Source: Coemansia sp. RSA 1804 (Eukaryota; Kickxellomycota; Kickxellomycetes; Kickxellales; Kickxellaceae). Taken from it: 64,000 nucleotides of DNA. Below are positions 47,731 through 59,022 of this stretch, piece after piece; positions within the stretch are counted from its first letter, which is position 1; every line of letters begins with the position of its first letter. A program made the position numbers and the translations under genes. The stretch lies in assembly GCA_027578815.1 (NCBI GenBank), contig JANBTH010000004.1, positions 1 to 64,000 of the forward strand, in the 5' to 3' direction. A model generated the notes under the pieces. It was not told the origin of the DNA. It was given only the letters and a program-made list of their open reading frames with translations, and made no database searches.

Positions 47731-49446
47731 GTTGGCGGCCGGCGTTACAAACTCATAATTGAGCAGTACCCAAGTACACGCCTCTCGAAGCTCAGGCTCA
47801 GTTGGCTGCTTGTTTGCATTCTGCTCGTGCTGGTCGTTTCGATGGTGCTGCTTGGGCGCACCATTAGTCGCAGGCTCACCGGCCTTGCTGTCCTGCGCAC
47901 GGACAGCGCCATTCGTGGGAGCAATGGGCTGGTAAGGCGGCGGCGGAGGACATGCAGCCGACATCCACTGCTGCATGACCAGCGCAACAAGCGCGGCCAG
48001 GCCATCGGGAAGCATGCTGGGCTCGGATGCCTGCTGGTGAGACTCGCCGCTGGCTGCATAGACGCCCGAAGACCGCACTGTCGGATGGAAGCCGAAAACA
48101 GGAGTCTGGGACCCAGAGTCAGCGCCCGACAGTGTGGCAGCAGCAGGGTCGGGCGAGTTGTATCCCGACCTGAGCCGTTTGCGACGCTGCTTCTCGCCGA
48201 TAATCTTCGCCACGCTGCTGGAGCCGCCCCGGGCAGCCGCGGCCTCTGCCGCCCGCTGCGCAAAGGACTCGAGCTCCTCATCCAGCGACTTTGCCATCGT
48301 CTCCAGCCGCACAGTGTTAAGCAGCAGCTCGAAGCAGCCGCTGACAAGCTCTGGGTCGGGGGCCAAAAGGAGTTCGGCCAGTCTTGCGTTGATCAGCTCA
48401 CCCACACACTCGTCATGCGGCAACAGTCCATAAGCCCACCTGGGAGCAGGCAAGTCAAGGATTTCGCGCGCCAACTGCGGGTGCCACGAAACAGACTGTA
48501 CCAGAACACGCAGGGCGCCCAGCACAAGTTTGCGCTCCTGCGACTCATGCAGCACACGCACAAGTTCGGCCCACAGACACGTCTCGACAAGCGCAAGCGG
48601 ATCCAGCGCCGATGACTCCTGCGACCCAAACACTGGCCAGCGTCTGCGCAGCGGAGCGCTGTCAAACGGAGGCTGCGGAGTCAGCGGCAGCAGAATGTCC
48701 ACAAGATCAAGAAGATCCGCCTTGATCCGCACGAACCCCCACGCGTCGTCGTGAAACGAGCGAAGCCACTGCGTCGCCTCGATTGTTATACGCGGATCCT
48801 GCGCCATCACCGCCGCATTCTCGCCAATCTGCGCTATGTTGAACAGCGCTGTCGACAGCGACTCTGCGCGCTCCACCGACCGCTCCTTCAGCATCTCAAG
48901 CCCAGTGTCCGCAAGCGCTACCCGTCGCACTCCCTCCCTAACAATCCCTGCCGTCTTTGCTGCCTTGTTGGGTCGGAATGTCGCGTTAGCCAGCACTTTG
49001 CGCGACTTCTCCAGCACTCCCAGAATCGCCTCCACCAGAAATGGCGCGTGGTGTGCCAGGGACCACGAGTCTGGCGCGTAGCTTGTGGCGGGGACCAGTC
49101 GTGCACACGCCCAGTCTATTTCGTTGTCGAGAGTTGACTTTAGTGCCAACGCAAACCTGTTGAACGGCCCTCCCAGCAGGTATGTCATGTACTCCTCGTT
49201 GATAAACGGTGTCTGGCGCTTGCCTTGGTTTGGCTTCGACTGCTGCTGTTGCTGTTGCTGCTGTGACGATTCGCTTGGCTTGGGCGCGACTGCCATTGTG
49301 TTTCCATTGACGTGTCCGTTGGCCACCACGGGAGACGGCTGGTGTGTTGGCTTGTGTCTTGGCTGGTAGTCGTTGATGGACGAAAGTCTCTGGCTATGTT
49401 GTTGCTGTGACTGTTGGCGGTATGCGAGTGGTGGATTAGCCTGCAT
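46615..49446 (-). CDS. RSC9: RSC9/ARID2-like chromatin-remodelling subunit
   Basis: A 943-aa protein. Rsc9 (ARID2 in animals) is a subunit of the RSC/PBAF remodeller. After a Gln/Pro-rich start comes RQTPFINEEYMTYLLGGPFN and an ARM-like helical part (about 90-400). An RFX-type winged-helix segment is visible around 590-650 (LTDLFGRYMIAKHG, RALTLGEMVRVVAAVFP). Then two C2H2-like zinc fingers (about 704-745, CSWHGCSERL then HVAHHVSGADACRWRNC) and a helical C-terminus. Filamentous-fungal RSC9 proteins combine the same parts. The ORF runs to a GTG at 49470, but the first ATG is 49446. Gln runs lie at 47690-47733 and in other linkers. Confidence 0.75.
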
Positions 49447-50028
49447 CTTCAAATCTAATAATGTTGTCACCCCCTCCTTTGCTGTGTTTCAAAAAATAAT
49501 AAACGTGAATAATGCTGGTCAGAAATATTTAAAAAAAAAAACAGAAAAGCTTCCCCCTCCCACGCTTTAGCAATGTAGCAAAAGTTTTAGCTAATAATGA
49601 AAAGGAAAAGTGCGCAAGTTAAATTGAATTACTCGATGAAGAAATACAGCACTCGTAGGAAAAAAACAAGGAAAACGCGAAATAATATAGCCTTGTTCTG
49701 AAAAGTGCAACAACGTTAAGCGGTAAGAATGAGTCCCGCACTCGTGTCTTACGCTGTAAAAGAAAGGAAAAGAAAAAACTGTAAGGGCCAATTCCACCCA
49801 CACAAAGCCATCTCCGCCACACAACAATAAACTGATCACCAATCTTTTGGATTACGCAGACTTTGGAAATTAAATCCAACGAATGCACGTGACATATCAA
49901 TGCCTGGTCTCACTTTCTATCCAGTCCACACTTTTTCAAAATAATAAACTATATTGGTCATTTGTTCAGCTACGTTTACACTTGATATACACTAAACTCT
50001 TTAATAAAAGATTTCTATTTGCTTTTGT
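49447..50028. promoter_or_regulatory. RSC9-like promoter region with E-box
   Basis: AT-rich. A GCACGTGACA element (CACGTG at 49886-49891) lies about 440 bases before the RSC9-like ATG. No gene was seen; ORFs of 83-93 codons on the minus strand are hydrophobic and AT-driven. Confidence 0.4.
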
Positions 50029-50511
50029 CTACTCTTTGAACGGCTCCGTGTTTTCCTTGGCCGGCTCAAGTACACGGAGAATTGGCTGCAGATTCGATTT
50101 ATCAAAAACATTGTCAAGTATCTTTGCCTTTTCAATATCAGTTTGAATAGACCAGGCAGCGTAGCCATGAATAGCAATACCAAGACTAAACGCAAATGGA
50201 GTAAGGCGGAACAGCGCTTTAAGAGAAATACTTGCGCATCTGGCTGCATGCACTACCGAAACAATGGGCGTGTTTTGTGATGCTGCGTTTGACATGTGAA
50301 GCAGCATTATGACAGCCTCGCAAATAAGCGAAAGTGTGTCTGCAATAACCATATCGGAATCAACAAGTTGGCGGACCAGGAAAAGCAGCGATATGGATAA
50401 CACGCAAACGCTGGGTTTAATACTTGAACACGTCCATTTTAGCTCAGGTCCCGAGTTTCTTAGCACGCCATAGCCTGCCAAAACAATTGCTAAATCGAGG
50501 ATGTTGGACAT
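50029..50511 (-). CDS. Small multi-pass membrane protein, unknown
   Basis: A 160-aa protein from the ATG at 50511 (MSNILDLAIVLAGYGVLRN); the track-like extension to 50517 would need a TTG. Hydrophobic segments near residues 3-19, 36-52, 58-76 and 98-118 suggest three or four helices, with a polar C-terminus (LEPAKENTEPFKE) outside the membrane. No domain recognised. The coding density is better than in the surrounding AT-rich sequence. It borders a 4.5-kb gene-poor stretch. Possible further exons cannot be excluded. Confidence 0.5.
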   Translation of the reverse strand: MSNILDLAIVLAGYGVLRNSGPELKWTCSSIKPSVCVLSISLLFLVRQLVDSDMVIADTLSLICEAVIMLLHMSNAASQNTPIVSVVHAARCASISLKALFRLTPFAFSLGIAIHGYAAWSIQTDIEKAKILDNVFDKSNLQPILRVLEPAKENTEPFKE

Positions 50512-51619
50512 TGTCAAAAACGTGTACTGCTAGATAGATAGATAAAAAGTTAATTGAAATAAAAATGGGAACAAAAGAGAAAGAGAAATCTGTATCATTA
50601 CTCATTGAACCGCTTTTTAACCGTTAAAACACATTGGCAAAAGAAAGAAAAAATAGAAGGAAAGTAAAATGTTTACAAAGAATTATAACTTGTTTCTGTT
50701 TTCGTTATATCTAAAATAATGCATTATATTCTTTTTAGTAAAGAAATATTATTAGCTTTATAATTCAAACTATAGATTTAAGAATTATTAAATTATGCGG
50801 AAATCATCTAAACATTAGCTGCAAATGCTACATTATATGTCTGATCTATTGTATCAAGCTCCGTAATATAATCGATATTAACTGTAAAACAAATCAGATA
50901 TTAGACAGACATTTCTTTTTCATTTTATTTGCAAATAAAAAAGAATCCAATACAATAGATTTTAAATCCCCCAAGCAAGTGTATGCGCGCTATGCTTGGA
51001 CTTTCTCCCTCTTTCCCTTTCCTCACAAATGAAGCATGTGGCCACATACATTTCATTTAATTTTGTGTCTTCATGCATGAGAAGGAGATAAGCAAATTAA
51101 CAATATGAGGTGTTTGGCAATAAATGCAAGTTTTTCTTTGGTGCATAGCATGTGCAGCAAATGAAAAAAGAAATAGACAAAGCGTAAATATGAACAGAAT
51201 TTTGAGCTAATTGCAAGAATAAAATGAAAAAAAGAAGCCAACAAAAGTATTATATTTCTATACACTTCATTTTTCTATTTGCTCACACTACACTCCAACA
51301 TTGACATATAATACACGGTTTATTCTTCAGCGTATCTTGGATTTAGAACATAAAAATAGTTCCAAAAAATAAATCTATTCAAGCAATAATAATAGCGACA
51401 CTGGCTTGTTTCTAAACAAAAATGACAGCAAGATCAACACAAAACGTATTTCAACCTATTATTAGGCTGGGCTGTCAAAATCGTGCTAACTTTGCCGTAA
51501 TATAGAACTTAATTGTACAAATTGTATATCATACGATACAGGCAGTCGGGTATGCACACAAAAGGTTTTTTGCTTGTTTTTCCGCCAGAGTGAACAGAAT
51601 ACAATAAAATAAACAACGC

Positions 51620-51751
51620 TTACGTATTGTCCTGTTCTCTGTTTAGGTCATATGGTGGAAATAAGATGAGAGAGCTTTCATACTTAATTGCGCCTATGTT
51701 GTTTTCTTTTTTGCTGATGTCGTTGCCATAAGAGCTTGTTATTCTGTCCAT
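51620..51751 (-). CDS. Possible highly divergent microprotein (43 aa), doubtful
   Basis: An ATG ORF whose start ITSSYG and core NDISKKENNIGAIKYESS have the order of the FG/RDI family (compare ISSSFG at 52497, then DI..(K/R)E...G.I..ES), but identity in the core is only about 4 of 15. No clear TATA box. It could be chance. Confidence 0.2.
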   Translation of the reverse strand: MDRITSSYGNDISKKENNIGAIKYESSLILFPPYDLNREQDNT

Positions 51752-52324
51752 ATACGGTGTTTTATTTCGATTTTTAAAAAAAGCGAAATTGGAACAAGAG
51801 AAATGGCCAACATGATCTGAATAGAAAAATAATGAAAACGCTAACGTATTGCAAATATACAGCAATGTTTTTTGCAATAGTGTTGAATAAGAAGAATAAC
51901 CGAAATGCGTGCCCCACTTTTTTATTTGCGTATAAGCTCTAGTTCATACAAAATAAGATCTTGGTGTTTTCCATAAGGAAAATTAGAGACTAAAGCATGG
52001 AATGCATGAAAGTACCTTGAAGACAATTCATTTCACATGCTTCTTATTGCCAAAGCCTAGACGTAAACAAAAATGCATTGGAATACTGGATTAAAATGGA
52101 TGAAATAGAGTTCTGTTCGCTGAGTAGAAAAACGGCTTGATTGTTCATGAACTGTGAAGTCCATGCCGTTCTTGCTTTTTTATGACAAATAAGATGTCCA
52201 GGTGTTATTATAGCAAACAAGTAAAAAAAAGTAATATACGACAATGGGTTGTCTTTTTTGTATTTATAATGTGGACATAACGAGAGTGTGTATATTTGCA
52301 AAAAAATATAGGTATTGAACGGCC

Positions 52325-52332
52325 TATAAAAG
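52325..52332 (+). promoter_or_regulatory. TATA box of the 46-aa gene
   Basis: TATAAAAG, about 170 bases before the ATG at 52497. A second TATATAAG-like site lies at about 52430. Two sister genes have TATA boxes at similar distance. Confidence 0.45.
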
Positions 52333-52496
52333 AAAAGACACAATCTCTGGTGATTTTGTTCGTTTGTCATTCCAACAATATCTCAACTCCATTGAACCCA
52401 CTCGCCTGAACAACACCATTAGCAGCAAATATATAAGCAAGACAAGACATACCCGTTTACATTATCTTTATATCCACTAACTATACACTACCGAGA

Positions 52497-52637
52497 ATGT
52501 GCACCTACACCGCCATTAGCTCCTCTTTTGGAATCCACGCCGTCTCCTCAACAGTCCCCCAGCGTGACATTGACACACGCGAGAAAACGGGAGGAGTGAG
52601 TTCCGAGGAATCACGTGATTACATTGTCCAGGTCTAA
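52497..52637 (+). CDS. 46-aa microprotein, FG/RDI family
   Basis: 46 codons ending TAA. The sequence starts MCTYTAISSSFGIHAVSST and continues VPQRDIDTREKTGGVSSEES, then RDYIVQV at the very C-terminus. Its last 24 residues match the 63086 product with only two substitutions (V/I and S/G), far above chance. The nucleotide sequences differ at many third positions, so both have been under protein-level constraint. No signal peptide or membrane helix; the protein is small, charged and probably partly disordered. Function unknown. It sits alone in a 4.5-kb gene-poor stretch. Confidence 0.75.
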   Translation: MCTYTAISSSFGIHAVSSTVPQRDIDTREKTGGVSSEESRDYIVQV

Positions 52638-53113
52638 TGCTGACTTTTCGATGCTTTTAATGTTTTTTACTTGCCACATTATTCAAGCCAAACCGATTCT
52701 TGTAGTAAAAATATCAAGTTGCACTTCTTTACCTACCAGCTATTTTTTTATTTAAATCAGGATAATAAAGATGATCAGAGTTTATCATGCTACCCACCAT
52801 ATGCACGATATGTGGCATTTTGCTGATATTCATGCATAAAAGAGAGTTGGGATCGGAGGTTGAAATCCCAAAATGAAATAATGGCACTTCGCTTCTTTCT
52901 TGTTTCTGCAGAAAAAACTGTCTTTCCTAAATGCAGGAAAGCCAATCAAGAAAAGACATTGCATGCACTCGCGCTTTTTTGTCTTTTTTTCTTTTTCAAA
53001 CTACAATTCCTATGTTGTGCGGCACAAGCTTTTTCTTTTCTTTTTTAATTCTTTATTTATTTGTTTAATTTGTTTTATTTTTTGAATAATTAAATGTTCT
53101 CGAATAATTTGCT
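52638..53113. other. AT-rich spacer
   Basis: It holds the 3' region of the 46-aa gene and that of the fourth family copy on the opposite strand. Nothing else recognisable. Confidence 0.5.
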
Positions 53114-53244
53114 TTATAATCCATACTGTCTTGAATCTTCAGAAGCTATTGCCTCTTGAGGTTCACTTGTAGGATAATCTCTTTGAGGCGATGGCATGAA
53201 TAAATGACGATCAGGCGTACCAAACAGTACTACTTTTAATATCG
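53114..53244 (-). CDS. Fourth FG/RDI family copy: last exon or copy without start codon
   Basis: The frame reads VVLFGTPDRHLFMPSPQ, then RDYPTSEPQEAIASEDSRQY and GL-stop. VLFG matches the start of the 21659 product, and the core matches the family (RD..T.E....I..E(D)SR.Y, eight or more of 20 identical to the 63086 product). Where the 21659 gene has ATG TCA GTA, this copy has AAA GTA GTA. The segment is preceded on the minus strand by T-rich sequence and TTTACAG, a strong 3' splice site. Either a short first exon upstream supplies the ATG, or the copy has lost its start and begins at the internal ATG (53197, 27 aa). A TATA-like TATAAAAATA lies at 53434-53443. I could not find a donor in the right phase. 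Confidence 0.4.
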
Positions 53245-55029
53245 CTGTAAACAAAAAAAAACAGATTTTAAACGTGTCTGCCTAAAGTTAACATCAAAAC
53301 ACTTATTTATTTGAAATGACGTGTTGATACGCAAAAAAGCAAGGAGACCATGTAAGTATTGTTTTGAGAAAGGTTCAAAAATATTAACAGCCTTTTAAAC
53401 AAGATGAATACAATTTTTGATACGCTGAACGTATATTTTTATAAAAAGGAAAAGATGGAAAATAATTACAAAAGCAACGAGAAAATAACAAGCCCGACTG
53501 CTATCATTACAATTTCTTCGGATATCCTTTCCATTATATATTTATAGAAAACTCGGTACAAACCACACCAGAGAAACAAAAGTATTACTATACAAACAAG
53601 ATACAAAAGAAAGTAAAAAAGGTACCAGTGTTTCTTATTTGAGGACAGCATTGCATATCTTATTTTTCTTCTTGTACAAGACAACAACGCCAACGACATA
53701 AAACAATACAGACAACGGAAATACATGCACGTAAATACATGGCAATTGTTTCTTATTTGAACACAATCCCAAAATTACTCATACACTTTTTTGGTTTTTC
53801 TTTTCTCTATTTTGTTCCTCAGATAATTAGCGCATAACGGATGTTTACTATAATATGCATGTCGTTCTAGAGTTGGACCAACATAGACAAGCACGTAGAT
53901 TACAAAAAAAACCAACACTCATTGGTTTCTCTCACTGGTACCCTCATCCCAACTCTATTTGTTACTCAACGTTACAAGAGAGAGAAGAAAAAATCCGGTG
54001 TCTACATTTAATATTTGTGCTATATCCGTATCCAACCATGTCTTTTTAACTTGCATCTGAGTATCAAAGTAACCTGATCTACTCTTTCTTATTTTTGCGA
54101 ATCGGATATAGCCAAGCCCTATGTTTATTTTTCTTTTTCGTGCAATATATGTGAAACAGATATAGTTTCTGTCTGTTATTACAAAACTTTATTACTTTTT
54201 TGCGGATATTATTGTTCACAATAGAATGTAGACGATCATTTTCTACACATCACAGGAGATCCTTTGGAAATAAACAACAAAAAAAGCAGCAAGGATCCTA
54301 AAATAAAATTGTTACCGCATACATGATGCAGCAGCAGATATCCTTGCTTTGTTTCACAACCAGCAAACAGTTTTTTATAACACCCACAAAAAAGAAACAC
54401 TGAATAATAATGTTTGTTCTTCTGATTTGACTAGAATAACAATATAACACATTAAATGAGAAATATTTACACAGTCATTTAAATTTTTTTATTTCGAATA
54501 TAAGGAGGTTGGAAATTGCCATACTAGAAAAAGATAATGTTATTACTTCCAACTATACATATGAAAAAAAAGAAAAAGCAAGTCATTTGCAATCACAGCA
54601 AACATTGCAAGTTGTTTCATTTTGACAGGACTAAACATCATACTTGCATGTATGTGTGTTCCCGAGTCCAAAAAGAAAAAGAACAACCCAAAAGTGTTTC
54701 AGTGGTACTAATGTGATAATCCTACATTTAATATAAGCAAGGGATATAATAAAACCACGTAAAAGGGGCAAAAACAAAACAAAAAAAACAGACAGAAAAG
54801 ACATTGGATTCAACAATAACATGAATCACTCATTATTTTCTTTTCTCTTCATGAACAAGATTATTTCGACAAAAAAACAATATCAAGAGGGAAAAAAAGC
54901 AGAACGACTAAACCAGCAATCTCTTGTTCCCTAAAGGATATTTAAGACACATAAAGTGGTGTAGATGCCATATGAAGAGCCCCTTTCGGGAAAGAAGAAA
55001 GAAAGTGAAAGAAGGGCAGCAGGGGGATT
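53245..55029. other. AT-rich gene-poor region
   Basis: About 1.8 kb. An 86-codon hydrophobic ORF (53466-53726, minus) with two helix-like segments is probably an AT-composition artefact. The region also holds the upstream sequence of the fourth microprotein copy and the PAN2 3' end. Confidence 0.45.
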
Positions 55030-57251
55030 TCAAATGTCTGGCGTTTTCCATGCAAGTCTGGAACCCGCCTCATAAATCTGATCCAAAATATCCTCGATCC
55101 CACCAATATCATTATCACCGGTCTCCGCACAACGACGGTAGTTCTCATACACTTTCAGAGCCGACTGAGCGTCCTCCACGCTAGAGTGTTCTCCCGATTG
55201 GATATTCTTCATGCAGAAGAACCAGTACAAGAAGCGCAAGGCAATGGGTCGGATATGCTGGGGCGACTGGAAAAGAGTCATCGTGTCTCGCTGCTGGCTT
55301 GCGGGAACGACAATATTGCATACGCGGAAATCGTGTTTGAGGCCATGGCCAATAATGATGCATCCGCTGTCCACCAACAGTCGCAACTTCTTGTACGCTT
55401 CCTTCATTGTTGACAGTTTGTATGGCGATGTGCCCACAGTGAGGTCGCCTGCATGGATTCCAGAGTACTTGGTTGCCAGATCGGCAATAGGCCGGGTAGT
55501 CTCCACGTAGTCGTCTATAAACGGCACGCCGTGGAGCGGACCGCCATTTGCGCGCACTATACTGAGACGCGCAAGGGTGTGGATCTCGGGCTGGAGCACC
55601 CGCTGCGTGCCATCCGAAAACACTTCTGTCTTTGCAGCCTCAAGAACTACAAACTCCGCATCGAATGCACAAACGAGATCGCCGCTCTCAACAAGCGCAG
55701 CCTCGTCCTTTGTCAGCGGCACAGCCTGGTTGCGGTTTGGAACATAGGCTCCTGTTAGCGAGGAGTTATATGCACGGCGGCTCCCAGCAGTCAGGCGATC
55801 CAGAACCGACGAAGGGTTGGTTAGGATGCGCGTGCTGATCTTGTACGGATGCCGTCTGGTGATATCGGCCAACGTCTCAGCCAGAAGCTGACGATCTATG
55901 CTTCCATAGAGGGCCACAGACGGCGATCGCCACCAGTCGTTGAGTCCCACCACGCTTTCCTCCGACACCGGCTGCACAAGGAAATCGTTGAAAAGGAGCC
56001 AGCCGCCCTGCTGCTTGTCAGGATTGCGAATATGCACAAGCAGGTGTTCGGCCCCACGTGGCGTGTCACGGATAGTCGAAATTACAGCCGCCAGCTGATA
56101 CGTCGCATCAGCGCTGCTTTCTCCGCCATCCTCAAGCCCGGCGCTGCAGCCAAGGGCGCCGACATGCACCTGTTGATCCTCGCTCTGCCGATTCAGATCA
56201 AGTGTGAATCCAAGTGGCAACGACGTCTGCCACGAGGCCGCCATCTGCTGTTCGCCGCTAGAAGAGACCGACGGCCCGTGATCACTGCCAACCAATGTGA
56301 ATAACGGCGTTTGCGCAATTCCAGAGCCAGTCGCATTCTTTGGCGGCAACAGCGGAGGATCGAGTTTTGGAAAGTTGACAACGATATATCCGTCCGGCGG
56401 CTGTGTCATGCGCTTAAGCGTTGAAAGGAACTGGAACTTTTTGCACTTTGAACACCACGCTTTGGTGGTATCGCAACGCACAAGGGACTGCTGGAGGAGC
56501 TCAAGGATATCTGTCTTTTTCCCGCTGCGCATCTTCTCTGCACGTCTGACCGACGCAGAACCACCGGCTAGCAGGTTTGCCAGCCCGCTGGACCCTTGCG
56601 GCGAATCCAGGTCTATGGAAAACGCATGCGATGTTCGCAACAGCGTGTGGGTGCACGCTGGGCACGTGGTCTTTGTCTCCTGCGGGAATCCAACCGCCTG
56701 CTCAACAAATCGCTGGCCTTGACAAGTGTCTGAAAGCGACGCACACTCGTTGCTTGCTTGCTCCAAGAAGAACCGGAGCAGCCGCTGGGTTACAATCGAA
56801 TACGTTGCGCCGTCTGCCAGCTTTCCATGCGCGTCTTCAAGCAGTGCTAACGCTGTGGCCTCCGACCGATCGACAAGCGTATTCAAGAGATGCGTGGCCT
56901 GGCAGCTGGTGCCGTTGGCTGTTTCAAGCATTCTAAACAAGAGCCCCATTTGGCAGCTCAGGCACTTGGTGTCAGAACAATCGGTCGCGCAATGCGACAT
57001 CACCAGTGTGCGGAACTCGGGCATGAAGAAAAGCATCTGCAGCAGCGGATTCGCATACGCGTTGGATATGTTTCCCTCGAGCCCGCTCCAGCACGTGGGG
57101 TTGTACAACGAAAAGTCAAAGTCCTCAACGCCGAATCTCGAGTACTCGATGCGCATCCGCTGCATCTGCTTTGGAACCTTGCCGCCTGTAGCCATATCAA
57201 CAGGAAACCGTCCAGTAGCCCCTTGCAGCAGCTGCTGATGTTGTTGTTGAA

Positions 57252-57286
<35 letters not shown>

Positions 57287-58806
57287 TGTATAATGGGCGA
57301 TCCATGGGACGCATTTGTGTCAATAGAAGACACGCGGCCCTCATTCAAGATAGTAGACCCTGTCACTGGAGGCAGATTCTGCTCACCGCGATGCCGCTGA
57401 ACAGAGAGAAACTTTGAGCGACCTTGGGTAAGCTCTGCATCGTCCTTGAATGCATCCACGCCGTCCTTCCATTTGCTCCTCCACTTGGGACCAAACGCCT
57501 GCTGATTGCGCTTATAGTTACGCGGATTGGGGGCGTACTCGACAGAGTCGATCTTCTTGAGATGACCCATTATCTCTGGATCCACGAACGATACGGGTCG
57601 CCCAACATCGTACAAAACATTGTTATCCATGCGCGACAGCAGCGGTTCTTTTACCTGCGACATCGAAACAACAGACAATGAGATATACTCGTCGTCTATG
57701 CTCAGTTCAGAGCCTCGGGTGTATATCGGAATCTCGTGCGAAGGAAGAAGATCCGGATCGCTGCCACCAGCACTGAGCTGCGGATACTCCTGGTCAGACC
57801 ACAGATGAATAACGCCATCGGTGTCGGCAACCAGTGCAGCATGGCCTGTAGGAGACACACAGAAGGCCGAGACGTATGCATACTCGCCCAGCGCGGGCTC
57901 AATAAAGATGTCCCCAAGCAGCTGGTGCTGGTGGGCGGGAGGATCAATCGACCAGGCCTCCGCATACCCAGTATCGTGGCAGATCCATAAGCAGCCGTCA
58001 TCATTAACCGAAAGCTTGGACGGCGTGCCAGTAGTGTCGCAGTTGATGCCTTCCAGAGTCTTGCTCATGTTGCGTTTGTCGTAAACTCTAACCACGGTGT
58101 CCGGAGACATCTGGTACGCATTCTCGACGCCAGCCTTGGTGCCACACGCGAATATAAAGTTGCTGGTTGTCGCAATGTCGGAGACAGGCCCGCTGAATGC
58201 GGAGGCCGAGTGAACCAGGTTGAAATTGGCACGCGGGTCACGTACAGCCAGCAACCCGTCAGCGGTAGCAGACGTAAGCGCGCCCCTTTCCAGATCAAGA
58301 ACCACCGACGAGGTTTCCAGATTAATGCGCCTGACAACCGTGCCACGATCAAGATCAATCAGCGACCCAGCGCCCGCCGACGTACAAACAATCGCATCCG
58401 TCCGAGTCGTGGTGTTCAGCGCCGCCGCAGTAAACGGATCGTTGGGCGTTGTGGTTTTGCCAAAGATCCTGCGTCCTCCGGCCGTGCACAGCTGCAGAAC
58501 ATCGCCCGACTGCGCAAGCACCCTGTTATCATTCAGCGCAAACAGCCGATGGAGTGGCGTCTGCGCGCATGCAAAACTTGTCTGTCGGTCAAGGGGCTCG
58601 GACAGGTCGCCTAGCGTGTACGTTGTCAGCCGTCCGCTGCTGTCGCCCGTGTAGATTAGTTCTGAATCGGGTGCAAAGGCTGCTGCAAACACCGGCCACA
58701 CCTCATCCGAATCCGCTGCTGATTCGGTGCTCTGGACAAGGTTCCAGGTCTGCGTGTACTCGGCCCAGTAGCCGTCGCCGCCGCCGCCGCCTTCAGTTGT
58801 TGCCAT
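55030..58806 (-). CDS. PAN2: PAN2, catalytic subunit of the PAN2-PAN3 deadenylase
   Basis: A 1258-aa protein (yeast 1115, human 1202). It shortens mRNA poly(A) tails in the cytoplasm as the first step of decay. A WD40 propeller spans about residues 30-350, then a PAN3-binding linker with a Gln run (about 505-523). A catalytically dead ubiquitin-hydrolase-like domain follows (about 560-930; CWSGLEGNISNAYANPLLQM has no catalytic Cys in the expected N-terminal position of an active USP). The C-terminal DEDD exonuclease has D1049 and E1051 in FDAEFV, the next Asp in HGLKHDFRVCN, and the last in SVEDAQSALKVY. All acid positions are in place, so it should be active. An E-box lies about 205 bases upstream. 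The 5' end begins MATTEGGGGGDGYW. Confidence 0.93.
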
Positions 58807-59008
58807 AGTCCATGTAGATTAATGAGAGAAAAGAAAAGAAAAAGGACAGAACACGCGGTGTTTACTTCAATGCACTTTTTAGGCGTGGGTGGATTAGGAC
58901 AAATAAAAAATATGATGAGAACAAAAGAAAGCAAAAATAAGAAGAGAAAACCCATTGAAGCACCGTGGCACTTTTTGTTGTAGTCGCAGCGCATTACCAG
59001 AATGTATC

Positions 59009-59014
59009 CACGTG
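59009..59014. promoter_or_regulatory. CACGTGAC E-box upstream of PAN2
   Basis: TCCACGTGACAG context, about 205 bases before the PAN2 ATG, and directly beside the ATP11 stop codon. Confidence 0.35.
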
Positions 59015-59022
59015 ACAGGGGG

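Larger units (their letters stand above)
50512..52496. other. 2-kb AT-rich gene-poor region
   Basis: Mostly A/T-rich with short (TAGA)n near 50531. It contains a splice-acceptor-like motif (minus strand, ending near 50882) before a 23-codon open frame, judged chance, and a tentative small ORF at 51620-51751. A TATA box for the 52497 gene (TATAAAAG) lies at 52325-52332. Confidence 0.45.

Noticed and set aside
50808..50882. An acceptor-like TTTTACAG on the minus strand followed by a 23-codon open frame ending TAG
   Set aside because: Short, no homology to the microprotein family, no donor or upstream exon found; likely by chance in AT-rich DNA.
53466..53726. An 86-codon hydrophobic minus-strand ORF with two helix-like segments
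   Set aside because: AT-rich composition readily gives Phe/Leu/Ile-rich ORFs; splicing it to the fourth microprotein exon through GTAATT fails in phase.
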